From Siccirubricoccus sp. G192 (lineage in GTDB: Bacteria; Pseudomonadota; Alphaproteobacteria; Acetobacterales; Acetobacteraceae), in contig NZ_JAHREN010000003.1 of assembly GCF_019084075.1 (NCBI RefSeq), forward strand, positions 1 through 64,000: DNA of 64,000 nt. Reading direction: 5' to 3'. Each line of letters starts with the position of its first letter. Position 1 is the stretch's first letter. Shown in pieces: positions 27,801-36,982 of this stretch. The notes below the pieces were generated by a model, which saw only the letters and a program-made list of their open reading frames with translations, made no database searches and was not told the origin of the DNA. The position numbers were made by a program, and so were the translations under genes.

Positions 27801-30437
27801 CAGGGCCATCCCCTGTCCCGAGAATCGCGTGCAATGTCGGATCTACATCGATGTCCCGGCAAATCGCGATGCAGAGCCGGAGCGCCTCGCGCCAGCTTTC
27901 GACGACTACGACGTCCTCGTCCTTAAGCAAGCCCGTCGTTTGCACTCGCTCGACGCGGCCTGCGAGCGGCCCAATCTGGTCAGCAAGGCGGCGTTCGGCA
28001 GTATAACCCGGGTACTTACCATCTGCCAGTGCTCGGGCCGCGAGATACTCCTGAAACGTCAGATGGCGGAATTCATACACCGGGGTCTGGCGGCCGCTGA
28101 TCCGACGGCGACCTGCCTGATACAGCAGGCCGGTACGCGCCTCAACGACGCGCAGAAAGTCTTCCGGCGATCGCGCTCGCACATCGTGCGCCGCAGGATG
28201 CTCGGATCGCATGTCCTCCAGCAGCCGCACTATCTCCGTTTCATCTAGTTGCTGCACGCCGCGATCGCACATTGCATATGCGAGATATGCAAGTTGCGGG
28301 ACGGCTTCCCGCCACTCAATCGGTCTGTCGACCTCTGGTCTCATGTTCAGCAGAACGTCGATCGCTTCTTCGTAGAGGTCGGCTCTACGCTGCGGTAACT
28401 TGCCGACCTTCCGCTTTACAAGCGCCATGGTGGTGAGCAGGATAGGGCTTCCGGTGAGACGCTCGATCCTATCGCTACTGTGGATCTCTGCGATCAACTC
28501 ACGGGCGGCGGCGTCCCGCCGCTCTGGCCGCTCCGTCAACGCACACCACTGGCGCGCAAAGGCATCCTTCTCGCTGCCTGCCAAATCGGCCAGCGTGGCG
28601 TGTAGAAAGCCTCGTGCTAAGCGCCTTCCCATGTCCCGGTAGCCGACAATGCGCGATGTGGCGACGATCCTAAGCTGCGGTTTGGCCTGCGCCAGCTGGT
28701 CGACGCGCTCGCAGAATTTCGCACGCTCCCGGGGATCATTGATCTCGTCCAGGCCGTCGAGCACCAACAATGCCGTGCCGGCGTCGACCACACCGCGCAG
28801 ATAGGGGACTAAGTCCGCAGATTCTGTTGGATCAAGTTCATTGCTACGGAAACTGCGTCCGAGGAGTGTGTTAAGGTCTCCTGCCATGTCTGCCGGACGT
28901 AGATCACGGCAGCGAATCAGGATGGGCAGTAGATCGGTGTCCGGCAGCGAACCGACCTCCGGCAGATCCTTCCAAGAAGGGTCGTGCTTCAAACGGAGTA
29001 GATATGCGGTGGCGATCCAGCGGGTGAAGGTGGTCTTACCAGAGCCAGGGTCGCCAAGCAGTACTACACGAACGCTGCGCGAAAGGCATGTGCCAATAGG
29101 CACACGCTCTCGACGGCTGCCTTCCTGAGGAGACCGTCCGTCCCGTGCCACTCCTCGTTTCGCGTCGGCCCTTAGCTGTTCCAACTCCTTAAATTCGGCG
29201 TCACTCTCCTTACTATCCGGAACTACGAGCACGCGCGCCGGCATGTAGAGGCGCCGCAGTTGTAACTCCCGCTGAACCACATGCACGTCCGATGCTGGTA
29301 AGTTGGCGAGGTCCAGCAAATCACAGGTTTCTAGTAAAAGGGTGCGATACTTCGCCGCAGCGGCCTCTCGTCGCTCCGTGCTCGTGGTGCCGGGGCCAGT
29401 AGAACCTCGGCCCGAACGGCGCGGTGCCCGTCTCCGTCTCAGCCGAGTTGGCAGCTGAAATCCGAAGTATCCACCTTGGTGAGTATCGTGGTCAGCCGCC
29501 CAGACCGCGCCCCTATCATTCCATTTGCGCAGATAAACAGTCCCTCTTCCACGCGCAAAATCCATAGAGACGAAGTTATAAGCATTTGTATAGCGCGGAT
29601 TCTCTGCTGTGCGCCGATCGTACGCGGCTCCGGCAGGAATGAGTATGAAGTCTCCTCCGGGTCCGAGTGCAACGGCTACGTTCGGCTCGTGTTGATGGCC
29701 ACACAAGATCACGTCGACGGCTCGTTGCAGGCGTTCCTGTACGCGGGCGCGATCAAAGTCAGCAAGCCATGCAAAGGGGTGGTGGATTACGGCAATGCGG
29801 AGATCGTGCTCAGAAATTCGTTGCAACGAGCCGTGGATCTGTGGCTCGCCGACAACAAGAACGCCGTAGTCGTTCACCTCTTCATTCTTGCCCTCCGCCT
29901 TTCGTCTCGCACACATCCAAGCAGAGTTTAGGCCAAGTAGGGCCACCCGCCGTCCAGCCAGTTCCCACTCCCGTAGCGACGCGAAGGTAGGATCGGGCTG
30001 ACCGGTGTATCCTGCAACAAAATCGTGGAATGCGCGCAATGGCTCCATTGCGCGGTCGCGGCGCCGATCATCGGTCAGCCATTGATGCACCGCGGCCTCG
30101 CCCGGTAGGGGCTGCTGTAGCGGCGGAGGCGCCATATCCCAGGCAATCTGCCGGTCAAGATCATGGTTCCCTGGCACTATGAACAGTCGCTCGGGTTTCA
30201 GTCCGAGTGCTTCGAGCACGGGATCAAGCAGAAGTTTTCGTGCCGCAGCAAACTCTGTCGGCTGGCCAGCGAAGGCGAGATCACCACTGAAGATGACGAA
30301 ATCCAATTTGCGAGTGAGCGGTCGATATTCGCCCGCTGCCGAATGTCATCAATTAGGCGGTCGAGGACGACTGTCCGGCCGAAATCTTCGCCCTTTTGGT
30401 GCCAATCAGACAGGTGCAGCCAGTTGATGGTGTTCAT
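24874..30437 (-). CDS. giant metallophosphoesterase-NACHT-HEAT repeat protein
   Basis: Frame-corrected product of about 1854 residues. The N-terminal calcineurin-like phosphoesterase has all metal-binding motifs: LSDWHQ (DxH, residues 9-14), FSGDL, PGNHD (about 90), AVIHHPFAW (about 217) and CGHQHEP (about 247). The NACHT NTPase follows: Walker A LLGDPGSGKTTFTRW (about 460-474) and Walker B LLVLDGLDEIND (about 557-568). From about residue 1103 there are 21 HEAT-like repeats. The ATG at 30437 gives MNTINWLHLSDWHQKGEDFG; one base appears missing near 30315, so the longest open frame lacks that start. The layout (effector enzyme, STAND NTPase, repeat sensor) matches bacterial NLR-like anti-phage proteins. 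Cleavage of a nucleic acid or nucleotide by the phosphoesterase is inferred. It stands alone. Confidence 0.85.
25114..27129 (-). repeat. 21 tandem 96-bp coding repeats (32-residue HEAT units)
   Basis: Twenty regular units and one degenerate last unit inside the NACHT gene. The consensus is RQAAAEALGKLGDARAVEPL followed by LARLAADxDxxV, the pattern of HEAT/PBS-lyase repeats, with two helices per unit. The spacing is exactly 96 bp (for example 25945, 26041, 26137). Most changes fall at the second and third residue of a unit and in its last five residues (DQDIDV, DDDINV, GEDWRV, DEGTWV), which lie on one face or at the inter-helix turns. The high identity between units suggests recent expansion or conversion. 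Confidence 0.9.
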
Positions 30438-30529
30438 TGTCAGCCCTCGAACGTCCTAAGACCCCCCACAGCAACTTTTTCACATTCATGAGCAATGCAA
30501 CAAGCACCCGGCAATAGCAGGCCTCGTAA

Positions 30530-31531
30530 GAATCTGAACGCGAAATAAGCGGGCAGGTTAGTTCGGAACCGACACATTGGGCCATGCGCCAGCCCACCCC
30601 CACCATATCGGGCCGATGTCTCACACTGACTTTCTGAGCCCCGTTGATCTGCCACCGCCGTCTGCTCGCCGCGTTCCCCGCCCCAGCCGCGGCGACGGCT
30701 GGAACATCCTGGCCGATGTGGAGGTGTTCGTCTTCGCCGTCGAGGCCGAACTGGAGGCCATGGACGGCGAGCGGGTCGGCGTGCACCGCCGTGGCCGCAA
30801 GCCGGACCTGAGCTTGCGGCGGCGGCTAATCGGGCTGATCTGGATGCTGACCTTCGGCGGCATGCAGTGGCGCATCGCCGGCTGGCTCTCGGGCATTCCT
30901 TTCACCACGCTGCACACGAGCTTCGCCCGTTGGTCCCGGCTGGGGCTGTGGCGCCGACTGGGCCAGCGTCTCGCGCTGGACTGGCGGCTGGCCTGCGGTG
31001 ATGTCGTCCTGCCCTCGGCGGTGGTGGTCGACAGCCGCTCGCTGTGCTCGGCCCCGAGCGCCTGGGCGCGGGGCATCGATGGCGGCAAGCTGGTCAAGGG
31101 CTCAAGCTCTTCGCCGCCTGCGACAAGCATGGCTCGCTGCTCGACCTTGAACTGCATCCGGCCAACACCGATGACCGCGCTGGCACCCTGCCGATGCTGC
31201 CGCGGCTGGCCGCGCTCGGCTTCCAGGGCGACCTGCTCGGCGACAGCGGCTTCAAGGGCGCTCCCTTCGCCGCGGCGGCACTCGGGCACGACATCCACGT
31301 CGCGGTCTCGCCCGGCGGAACGCGGGACGGGCACTTCCTGCCGAGCGGCATCCGCTGGGTTGTGGAGCGGTTGTTCGCCTGGATGAGCCGCTATCGCCGG
31401 CTCAACATCGTGTATGACCGCGCTCCCGACCTCTTCGCCGCGCACGTCTGGATCGCGATGATCTCCATCATCTCACGCCGGCTCGTCGCTCAAACCCAGG
31501 CGTAGCAAGGGATTTATTCGCGTACAGGGTC
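30530..31531 (+). mobile_element. IS5-family insertion sequence, 1002 bp, with TAA target duplication
   Basis: Complete element. The left end GAATCTGAACGCGAAATAA (from 30530) and the reverse complement of the right end, GACCCTGTACGCGAATAAA (to 31531), form imperfect terminal inverted repeats. TAA flanks both sides (30527-30529 and 31532-31534), as expected for a three-base target duplication of the TNA type in the IS1031/IS427 branch of IS5. The element carries one transposase gene. It inserted between the phosphoesterase-NACHT gene and a small unknown gene. A short relative lies at 40310-40515. Confidence 0.85.
30616..31505 (+). pseudogene. IS5-family transposase, one frameshift near 31105
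   Basis: DDE transposase of about 295 residues when corrected. The N-terminal part has RRRLIGLIWMLTFGGMQWRI (DUF4096-like) and AVVVDSRSLCSAPSAWARGI (first Asp). After one missing C near 31105 it goes on as LKLFAACDKHGSLLDLELHP, LLGDSGFKGAPF (second Asp) and RWVVERLFAWMSRYRRL (Glu within the Y-R-E-like motif). Some IS5 members use programmed frameshifting, but I see no slippery A or T run here, so an error or an inactivating mutation is more likely. Confidence 0.8.
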
Positions 31532-31565
31532 TAAGCTTGGCTTTGCACGTGCCGTGACGCTTTCG

Positions 31566-31859
31566 TCATGAGGCATGGATCCAGAAGAAGCCCTTGGTGG
31601 CGATGAACTCGAGGGCTTCGTCGAGCGGCATGACCTCCCGACCGAAAGGTCCGGGGTTGCCCCAGGCCTCACGTCGCCACCACAGCACCTGAACCCGGTT
31701 GCCCTGACCGGTTGGGCGCAGCCGGGCGACCGGTCCACCGGTGCGCCGGCTGTAGAGCGTGTAGCCCTTGTTGGCCCGCACCACCTCGACGCCGCCGCGC
31801 CGCGACGGCCAGGGGTAGGCTTCGATGCGGGCGCGCATATCATCGGGGCTGCTGGCCAT
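31566..31859 (-). CDS. small conserved-looking protein of unknown function
   Basis: 97 residues from the ATG at 31859. It contains ARIEAYPWPSRRGGVEVVRA, YTLYSRRTGGPVARLRPTGQ and a basic/aromatic middle part (VQVLWWRREAW), ending LDEALEFIATKGFFWIHA. It looks like a compact folded protein rather than a shadow frame. No family is recognised and no neighbour suggests a job; it lies between two mobile elements. Confidence 0.5.
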   Translation of the reverse strand: MASSPDDMRARIEAYPWPSRRGGVEVVRANKGYTLYSRRTGGPVARLRPTGQGNRVQVLWWRREAWGNPGPFGREVMPLDEALEFIATKGFFWIHAS

Positions 31860-31923
31860 CGGCCTCCCTCCTGCCTCCGGCCGCGTTTGGCGCCTCGGGG
31901 GTCTCGGGCGGAGGCGGTGTGCC

Positions 31924-32317
31924 ATGACGCCGAGCGTGGGTCCGGCGGTGCTGGACGGCTGGATGCGGCCCTTCCGATGCCACTTCACCGCCGCGGTCTG
32001 GCGTCACGTGCTCGTGCTGGTCTGTGGCGCCCTGCTGGCGCCGGGACGGCGGACCGTTGCCGCGGCCCTGCGGGTCATGGGCCTCGGCGAGGCGGCTGGC
32101 TTTGCTGTCTACCATCGCGTGCTGAGCCATGGGCACTGGTGCTCGCAGGCCCTGGTATCGCAAACCGCTGCCAACTTTCAGCGATGCTCTCGCCCTGGTT
32201 CGGCATGAACTCTGGACCGCACAGCTTTTCGCCACCTCGCCGCCGACCGGGACAGCACAGAATGCCTCGGCCGATCTTATCGGCCGCCTGCTACTCGTCG
32301 CTTGCCGGCCGCCATGA
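31924..32317 (+). pseudogene. IS701-like transposase remnant (ends only)
   Basis: The start MTPSVGPAVLDGWMRPFRCH, followed by VWRHVLVLVCGALLAPGRRT and AALRVMGLGEAAGFAVYHRV, matches the N-terminus of IS701/IS4-type transposases. At about 32165 the sequence jumps, in another frame, to PTFSDALALVRHELWTAQLF and ADLIGRLLLVACRP, which resembles the C-terminus of the same family. The catalytic middle part is gone, so this is an internally deleted copy. Confidence 0.6.
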
Positions 32318-32556
32318 CACGTCATGACAGCCCGCGCGCGTTCGCCATCGACGACGAGGCGCTGGTACAGGTCGGCGTACTCACGATGCACGTCTGCGTG
32401 CAGCCCGAGCACGGGCGCCGCGGGCGGCTTCCGGGCGAGCGCCCCGTGAACCTCTGGGAAGGAGCGCTCGAGCGCCGAGGCGCCCTGCCCCCAAGAGGGC
32501 GCCCGACGATCATGAGGCCGGTAGAACGAGGCCGCATTTCCGACCGGTCGGGCTCC

Positions 32557-33582
32557 TCAGCCGTCCTCCTTGCGCGCGGTCCGGAACACCTTTTCGGTGA
32601 CATTGTTGCGCCAGAGATCGGCCGGACGCAGGTAGCCCAGCGCCACCTCGGTCGAGCGGTGCCGGGTCTGCCGCATCAGGTCGGCCAGCCCGGCGCCCGC
32701 CTCTCCCGCCGCGGTGGCCAGCCCGGCTCTGAGCGAATGCCCCGAGAAGCGCTCCGGCGCCGGCAGGCCGGCGTCCACAGCCGCCTGCTTGACCAGCCGC
32801 CACACCGCCTTGTCGGAGAGCCCCTGCCCTGTGGGCCGGCCGGCCTTGGTCACGGCGCAGAACAGCGGCCGCTCGGCGTCGGAGGCCCCGCCGGTGAGGT
32901 CCGCCGCCCGCCGCCGGAAGCCCAACCAGGCCTCCAGCGCGGCCATCGCACAAAACCCCGGCTCGGCCGGGTTGGCCCAGACCGCCACCTGCTGGCCGGC
33001 GGCGCGCGGATCGGTTTTGGAGCGCCGCACCAGCACGGTCACCCCCCGCCCCGACTCGCAGACCACCTCGCCGAGGCGGAGCGCGGCCAGTTCGGCCCGG
33101 CGCAGCGCCGCGCCAAAGCCCAGCAGCAGCATCGCCCGGTCGCGGGCGCCGAGTGCCGTGTCGGCCCCGGGCCGGGCCGCCAGCATCCGCCGCAGCGCGT
33201 CGGGCGTGGCGGCGGCCGCCCGCTTGCCCGGCCGGGTGCCCTTGGTCCGGGCGACGCCCTCCAGCACCATGGCCAGGCGGGGATCTTTCAGGTCGAGGGC
33301 GATGCCAGCGAGGCGGTGCGCCGCCTGGATGGCGGCCAGGTGCACCCGCAGGCTGGCCAGGCGGAGCCCGGCATCGGCGCGCTTGACCACGTACATCGCC
33401 AGGATGTCGGGATCGCCGGCCAGCGGCTCGCGGCCGAGGCTGTGGCACCAGGCCGCATAACCGCGCCAGGCCGAGCGATAGGCCCGCAGGGTGCCCTCCC
33501 CTCGGGCCTTGGTGGCATAGACCGCGGCGCGGGCTGCGAGGGCCCGCAGCTCCTCCGCCCGGGCGCCGCCGCCGGGGACCAC
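32557..33582 (-). CDS. tyrosine recombinase / site-specific integrase (341 residues)
   Basis: The N-terminal core-binding domain reads ATKARGEGTLRAYRSAWRGY, followed by a catalytic domain with FGAALRRAELAALRL (Arg I), SGHSLRAGLATAAGEAG (HxxR) and RHRSTEVALGYLRPADLW (second basic residue and Tyr). It is close to plasmid-borne integrases of Acetobacteraceae and Rhizobiales that lie near replication genes. It ends the leftward cluster that begins with the VapBC pair. It could resolve plasmid multimers or be part of an integrative element. The ATG at 33582 follows a G/C-rich stretch, and an upstream start is possible. Confidence 0.8.
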   Translation of the reverse strand: MVPGGGARAEELRALAARAAVYATKARGEGTLRAYRSAWRGYAAWCHSLGREPLAGDPDILAMYVVKRADAGLRLASLRVHLAAIQAAHRLAGIALDLKDPRLAMVLEGVARTKGTRPGKRAAAATPDALRRMLAARPGADTALGARDRAMLLLGFGAALRRAELAALRLGEVVCESGRGVTVLVRRSKTDPRAAGQQVAVWANPAEPGFCAMAALEAWLGFRRRAADLTGGASDAERPLFCAVTKAGRPTGQGLSDKAVWRLVKQAAVDAGLPAPERFSGHSLRAGLATAAGEAGAGLADLMRQTRHRSTEVALGYLRPADLWRNNVTEKVFRTARKEDG

Positions 33583-33666
33583 CAGGTCACCAAACAGCCT
33601 GGTGTCGAGGACCAGCGCCGCGGCACCAGCGCGCCCCTCCCCCTCCCCCGTCCCCGCTATCGGCGG

Positions 33667-34077
33667 TCATGCCGGCCGGAAAGGATTGCGCAGGGTCAGG
33701 CGGCCGTCGATTACCTGCCCGTCCTGCAGATCTTCCGAGAGCAGCGTGGCGCAGCCCGCCTCGAGGGCGGCGGCGAGGATCAGCGCGTCGTAGATCTGGT
33801 AGCCGGTGCGCGCGGCGATCTCGAGGGCAGCGTCATGCGTGCCGAGGCTGAGGGCGAGCGGCGGCGGGCAGAGGGTCCGGATGGCCACCAGCGCCTGGGT
33901 GATCTCCGGCCAGGGCCGGCGCAGCTTGCGGCGGGCGACGGCGACGAACTCGTTCAGCACCTGGACGCTGACGATGCCACCCTGCGCCAGCAGCGCCCGG
34001 GCGGCGTCCGAACGGGGGTCTGGCTGCAGCGCGGCGTAGAGCAGCACATTAGTGTCCAGGAAGGGGACACCGCTCAT
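33667..34077 (-). CDS. vapC: VapC-like PIN toxin
   Basis: 136 residues with PIN-domain acids: PFLDTNVLLYAALQ (Asp near 8), VQVLNEFVAVARRK (Glu near 43), YQIYDALILAAALEAGC (Asp near 95) and LLSEDLQDGQVI (Asp near 116-119). VapC toxins are ribonucleases that cut tRNA or rRNA. The start overlaps the antitoxin stop by four bases (ATGA), the classical VapB-VapC coupling. It lies next to the plasmid maintenance genes, which fits an addiction role. Confidence 0.85.
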   Translation of the reverse strand: MSGVPFLDTNVLLYAALQPDPRSDAARALLAQGGIVSVQVLNEFVAVARRKLRRPWPEITQALVAIRTLCPPPLALSLGTHDAALEIAARTGYQIYDALILAAALEAGCATLLSEDLQDGQVIDGRLTLRNPFRPA

Positions 34078-34310
34078 CCGCCGCGCTCATTGGCCTCGTC
34101 GCGGGAGAAGCGGAAGCCCGGCGGCAGGGTCCAGCCGAGGGTGCGCAGGGCCTCCAGGGCCTCGTCGCGGCGGCGGTCGCGGCCGATGCGGAAGGTGCGG
34201 GGGTCCGCCACCTCGATGGCGATCTCGTCGCCCTCCTGCAGGCCGAGCGCCTCGACCACCGCGGCGGGCAGGCGCACTGCCAAGCTATTGCCCCATTTGC
34301 CGACCTGCAT
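34074..34310 (-). CDS. vapB: AbrB/MazE-type (VapB-like) antitoxin
   Basis: 78 residues from the ATG at 34310. The start MQVGKWGNSLAVRLPAAVVE is the swapped-hairpin AbrB fold; the C-terminus LPPGFRFSRDEANERGG is the toxin-wrapping tail. The frame is open to an upstream ATG at 34334, but a strong ribosome-binding site (GGAGGG, complement of 34315-34320) lies four bases before the ATG at 34310, and the upstream start overlaps the operator-like inverted repeat. I therefore prefer the shorter form. It pairs with the overlapping PIN toxin. Confidence 0.85.
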   Translation of the reverse strand: MQVGKWGNSLAVRLPAAVVEALGLQEGDEIAIEVADPRTFRIGRDRRRDEALEALRTLGWTLPPGFRFSRDEANERGG

Positions 34311-34324
34311 GCCGCCCTCCATCT

Positions 34325-34351
34325 GGATAGACATCTGACAAAAGTCTATCC
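34325..34351. promoter_or_regulatory. perfect 8-bp inverted repeat, candidate VapBC operator
   Basis: GGATAGAC (34325-34332) and GTCTATCC (34344-34351) are perfect inverted copies separated by 11 bases. They lie 15-41 bases upstream of the antitoxin start, where AbrB-type antitoxins bind to repress their own operon. The role is inferred from position and symmetry. Confidence 0.55.
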
Positions 34352-34375
34352 GACAGGGGGCCGCCGGGCAAGCGA

Positions 34376-34407
34376 TTCCGTCCGCAAAGTCCTGTTAGCG
34401 GACGGAA
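34376..34407. promoter_or_regulatory. perfect 10-bp inverted repeat between vapB and the DUF1612-type gene
   Basis: TTCCGTCCGC (34376-34385) and GCGGACGGAA (34398-34407) are exact inverted copies with a 12-base loop. A related smaller pair follows at 34479-34485 (CGGAATG) and 34500-34506 (CATTCCG), just before the helix-turn-helix gene. The shared GGAATG core suggests binding sites for one regulator, possibly the product of the gene that follows. Confidence 0.4.
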
Positions 34408-34540
34408 TGCGGAAGCGCGGTGGCGGCGAGGAGTCGGGGGCCAAGGGGGCGGACCGCAAAGCCCCCCGAGCAACGCAACGGAATGCGTGTTTGTCTTTCA
34501 CATTCCGCTACACTGCCCTGTGTTGGTGCGGAGATGCTGC

Positions 34541-35755
34541 GTGTCGGACAGCCTGTATCCCGAAGAGCCGGAGGATGCGGCCGATGAGGCTCCCTGGCGC
34601 CCGGTCTGGGAGGACGAGGAGGCCGGGCCGGAGATGGCGGTGCCGCCCTGGATCTCTCCCAGCCGGGCGCGGAGCCTGCGGCGTCGGGAGCCCGACTGGT
34701 CCGCCCTGCTGGTGCCGCTGGCTGCCGCCGAGGATGCCCTCTCCCGGCTCGATGCCGCGGCCGAAGCCGCCTGCCCTGCCCTGCGCGAGGGTCTGGTCGC
34801 CCGCCTTGCCTTCGCCGAGGCCGCCGGCTGGCTCGCCGCCGCCGCCGACCGCGCCTGGATCCATCCCCGTGACCTGGCCCTCGCCGAGGCCGGGCTGCTC
34901 GGCGACTTCTCGGCCGCGGCACTCGGCGGCCGCGGCGCCGCCGCGCTGCCGGCCACCAGCGGGGTCCTCGGCACCCCAGGCCGCGCCAGGGCGCTGCTCG
35001 CCGAGGCCACCGACCGGCTGCCGGATGGTACCACCCTGGCCCAGGGGCTGGCCCTCGCCCGAGCGCTGCGCCGGCTGGCCAGCACGGGCTGGGACCCCCT
35101 CGCCTCCCCTGAGGTCGCGGCTGCGGCCCTGGCGCCGCTCACCCCAGAGGGTGCTGACGTTACAGCCCTGCGCCTGTGGCCGGAGCGGTTTGCCGCCTGG
35201 CGCAGTGCCGCCCTGGCGGTGCCCCGCGCCGGTCAGCCGCCCGGGCCGCCGCCGCTGCTCGCTGCCGCTGAGGCGGCATCAGCCTGGCTGACCGCCGAGG
35301 TGCTGCAGGACAGCCGGCCCACCCCGGCGCAAGCACTGCTGCTCGCTGCCGCGGCGGCGCGGCGACGGGGCCGGCTGCGGGTCATCCCCCTGCCCTTCTG
35401 GAGCCTCGGCCCCACCGAGCGACCGACCATCCTGCCGCTCGGCGATCACGCCGCTTGGCCCGCAGTGTTCCTGAACCGGGTCGCCGCCGCTGCCCAGCGC
35501 GGCCTCGCCGAGCTCACCCGGTTGCGCGAGGCCGAGGCGGCCGCCGCACGCCTGGTGGCCGCCAGTCGGCAGAGCCTGCTGCCCGCTGCCGCCGAGGCGG
35601 CGCTGCGTGCCCCTGCCCTAACCGCCCGCGGCCTCGCCCGCCAGCTCGGCGTCACCCCGCAGGGCGCCCTGCTGCTGCTCCAGCGGCTGCAGGGCGCCGG
35701 CGTTCTCAGGGAGGGCACCGGGCGACGGAGCTTCCGGGCCTACGTGGTGCAATAG
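34541..35755 (+). CDS. RHE_PE00001-type protein (DUF1612 and helix-turn-helix)
   Basis: About 404 residues from the GTG at 34541 (an ATG at 34487 would add 18 residues). The N-terminal half reads PDWSALLVPLAAAEDALSRL and ALREGLVARLAFAEAAGWLA, characteristic of the RHE_PE00001 family of plasmid proteins in Rhizobiales and Rhodospirillales. The C-terminus contains a winged-helix-like region, LTARGLARQLGVTPQGALLL. Members often lie next to plasmid partition and replication genes, as here. Its function is not established; a DNA-binding regulator of plasmid functions is likely from the HTH and the inverted repeats upstream. Confidence 0.7.
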   Translation: MSDSLYPEEPEDAADEAPWRPVWEDEEAGPEMAVPPWISPSRARSLRRREPDWSALLVPLAAAEDALSRLDAAAEAACPALREGLVARLAFAEAAGWLAAAADRAWIHPRDLALAEAGLLGDFSAAALGGRGAAALPATSGVLGTPGRARALLAEATDRLPDGTTLAQGLALARALRRLASTGWDPLASPEVAAAALAPLTPEGADVTALRLWPERFAAWRSAALAVPRAGQPPGPPPLLAAAEAASAWLTAEVLQDSRPTPAQALLLAAAAARRRGRLRVIPLPFWSLGPTERPTILPLGDHAAWPAVFLNRVAAAAQRGLAELTRLREAEAAAARLVAASRQSLLPAAAEAALRAPALTARGLARQLGVTPQGALLLLQRLQGAGVLREGTGRRSFRAYVVQ

Positions 35756-35928
35756 GCCACAGAGGCGTTAGGAGTGATCTCGGCACGTTCCACGTCCGGT
35801 CTTTGGTGTCACGCTCTGCACCGCCCTTTGCGCCACCTAGAAGCTACTAGTTAGCTTCCCGTTGACGCCCAGATAGCCTCCAGGCGACTATCAAACGGTG
35901 ATCCGCTAGCAGGAGGGGAGCTAACGGT

Positions 35929-36624
35929 ATGCCCACCATCGTCTTCGCGTCGCCAAAGGGTGGCGCGGGCAAGTCAACATCCGCCGTAGTCCTAGCAACG
36001 GAATTGGCCCTGCGGGGCGCGCAGGTCGTGGTCATTGATGCCGACCCGAACAGACCTGTCAGCCATTGGGCCAAGCGGCCGGGTAAGCCCGAGACGCTAG
36101 CCGTTCTGTCGGAGGTGACGGAGGCGACGATCATCGATGAGATCGAGGCCGCCGCGGCCCGCGTGCCATTCGTCATTGTCGACCTGGAGGGCACGGCTAG
36201 CATGACCGTTGCCTATGCGATCAGTCGGGCCGACCTAGTCATAGTGCCAACCCAGGGCAGCCAACTGGACGCCGCGGAGGCGGCCAAGGCAATCCGCCTA
36301 ATCCGGCAGCAGGAGAAGGCGTTTGGGCGGAGGATTCCCTACGCTGTGCTCTTCACCCGAACTTCGGCGGCAATCCGGCCCCGCACTCTCCAGCACATCC
36401 GCGAGGAGATGGCACAAAACAATGTCCCAGCCTTCGAAACCCAGATGCATGAGCGCGAGGCGTTCCGCGCCATCTTCAGCTTCGGCGGCGCACTTCCAGG
36501 CCTGAACGCAGGCCAGGTCAGCGGCCTGGATGCTGCGGTAAAGAACGCGCGGGCCTTCGCAGCCGAAGTAGTGGGGCTCCTGAAGGCGACTGCGGCGCGG
36601 CCAAAGGCGGAGGTAGTAGCGTGA
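35929..36624 (+). CDS. parA: ParA-type partition ATPase
   Basis: 231 residues. The deviant Walker A motif SPKGGAGKSTSAVVLA at residues about 8-23, Walker A' VVVIDADPNRPVSHW and the switch motif PFVIVDLEGTASM identify a short ParA/MinD-type ATPase of plasmid partition. Such proteins form dynamic patterns on the nucleoid and move plasmid copies apart. A good ribosome-binding site (AGGAGGGGAG, 35911-35920) precedes the ATG. The stop overlaps the GTG of the partner gene (GTGA). The short form without an N-terminal HTH is typical of type Ib systems, in which the small partner represses the operon. Confidence 0.9.
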   Translation: MPTIVFASPKGGAGKSTSAVVLATELALRGAQVVVIDADPNRPVSHWAKRPGKPETLAVLSEVTEATIIDEIEAAAARVPFVIVDLEGTASMTVAYAISRADLVIVPTQGSQLDAAEAAKAIRLIRQQEKAFGRRIPYAVLFTRTSAAIRPRTLQHIREEMAQNNVPAFETQMHEREAFRAIFSFGGALPGLNAGQVSGLDAAVKNARAFAAEVVGLLKATAARPKAEVVA

Positions 36625-36971
36625 ACGGCGACCGAGCATCCATGTTCGAGCAGGATGGTGATCTCGATCTAGGCGAGTTCAAGCCCAAACCACCGGCGCG
36701 GCCGGAGCAGGTGAGGGGGGTAGCCGAGCAGGTGGGCTTCCACAGCCGCGAGCCAAAGGCGGCACCGGCCGTACCAATACCAGTCGTGTCCGAGCGACGG
36801 GAGCCCCGGCGCTACCGGACTGGCCGAAACGTTCAGCTGAATCTCAAGGTCCGGCAGGAGGCAGTGGACGCCTTCTACAAGCTCGCCGACGAGCAGGGCT
36901 GGGTTTTGGGCGAGGCATTCGAACGGGCCGTGGCGGCTCTGGACAAAGAACTTCAGGAAGCGAGCCAATAG
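36621..36971 (+). CDS. small partition partner protein (ParB/ParG-like role)
   Basis: 116 residues translated from GTG overlapping the parA stop. A disordered N-terminal half rich in Pro and charged residues (LDLGEFKPKPPARPEQVRGV) precedes a compact C-terminal part, NVQLNLKVRQEAVDAFYKLA followed by EQGWVLGEAFERAVAALDKE, which looks like a ribbon-helix-helix DNA-binding domain. In such pairs the small protein binds the centromere and represses parA. The inverted and direct repeats at 36983-37015 are a candidate site. The assignment rests on position, size and fold pattern. Confidence 0.75.
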   Translation: MNGDRASMFEQDGDLDLGEFKPKPPARPEQVRGVAEQVGFHSREPKAAPAVPIPVVSERREPRRYRTGRNVQLNLKVRQEAVDAFYKLADEQGWVLGEAFERAVAALDKELQEASQ

Positions 36972-36982
36972 ATTTCCGGTCG

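Noticed and set aside
31044..31200. Programmed frameshift in the IS5-type transposase
   Set aside because: No slippery A or T run or stimulatory stem is visible at the break. A missing C explains it more simply.
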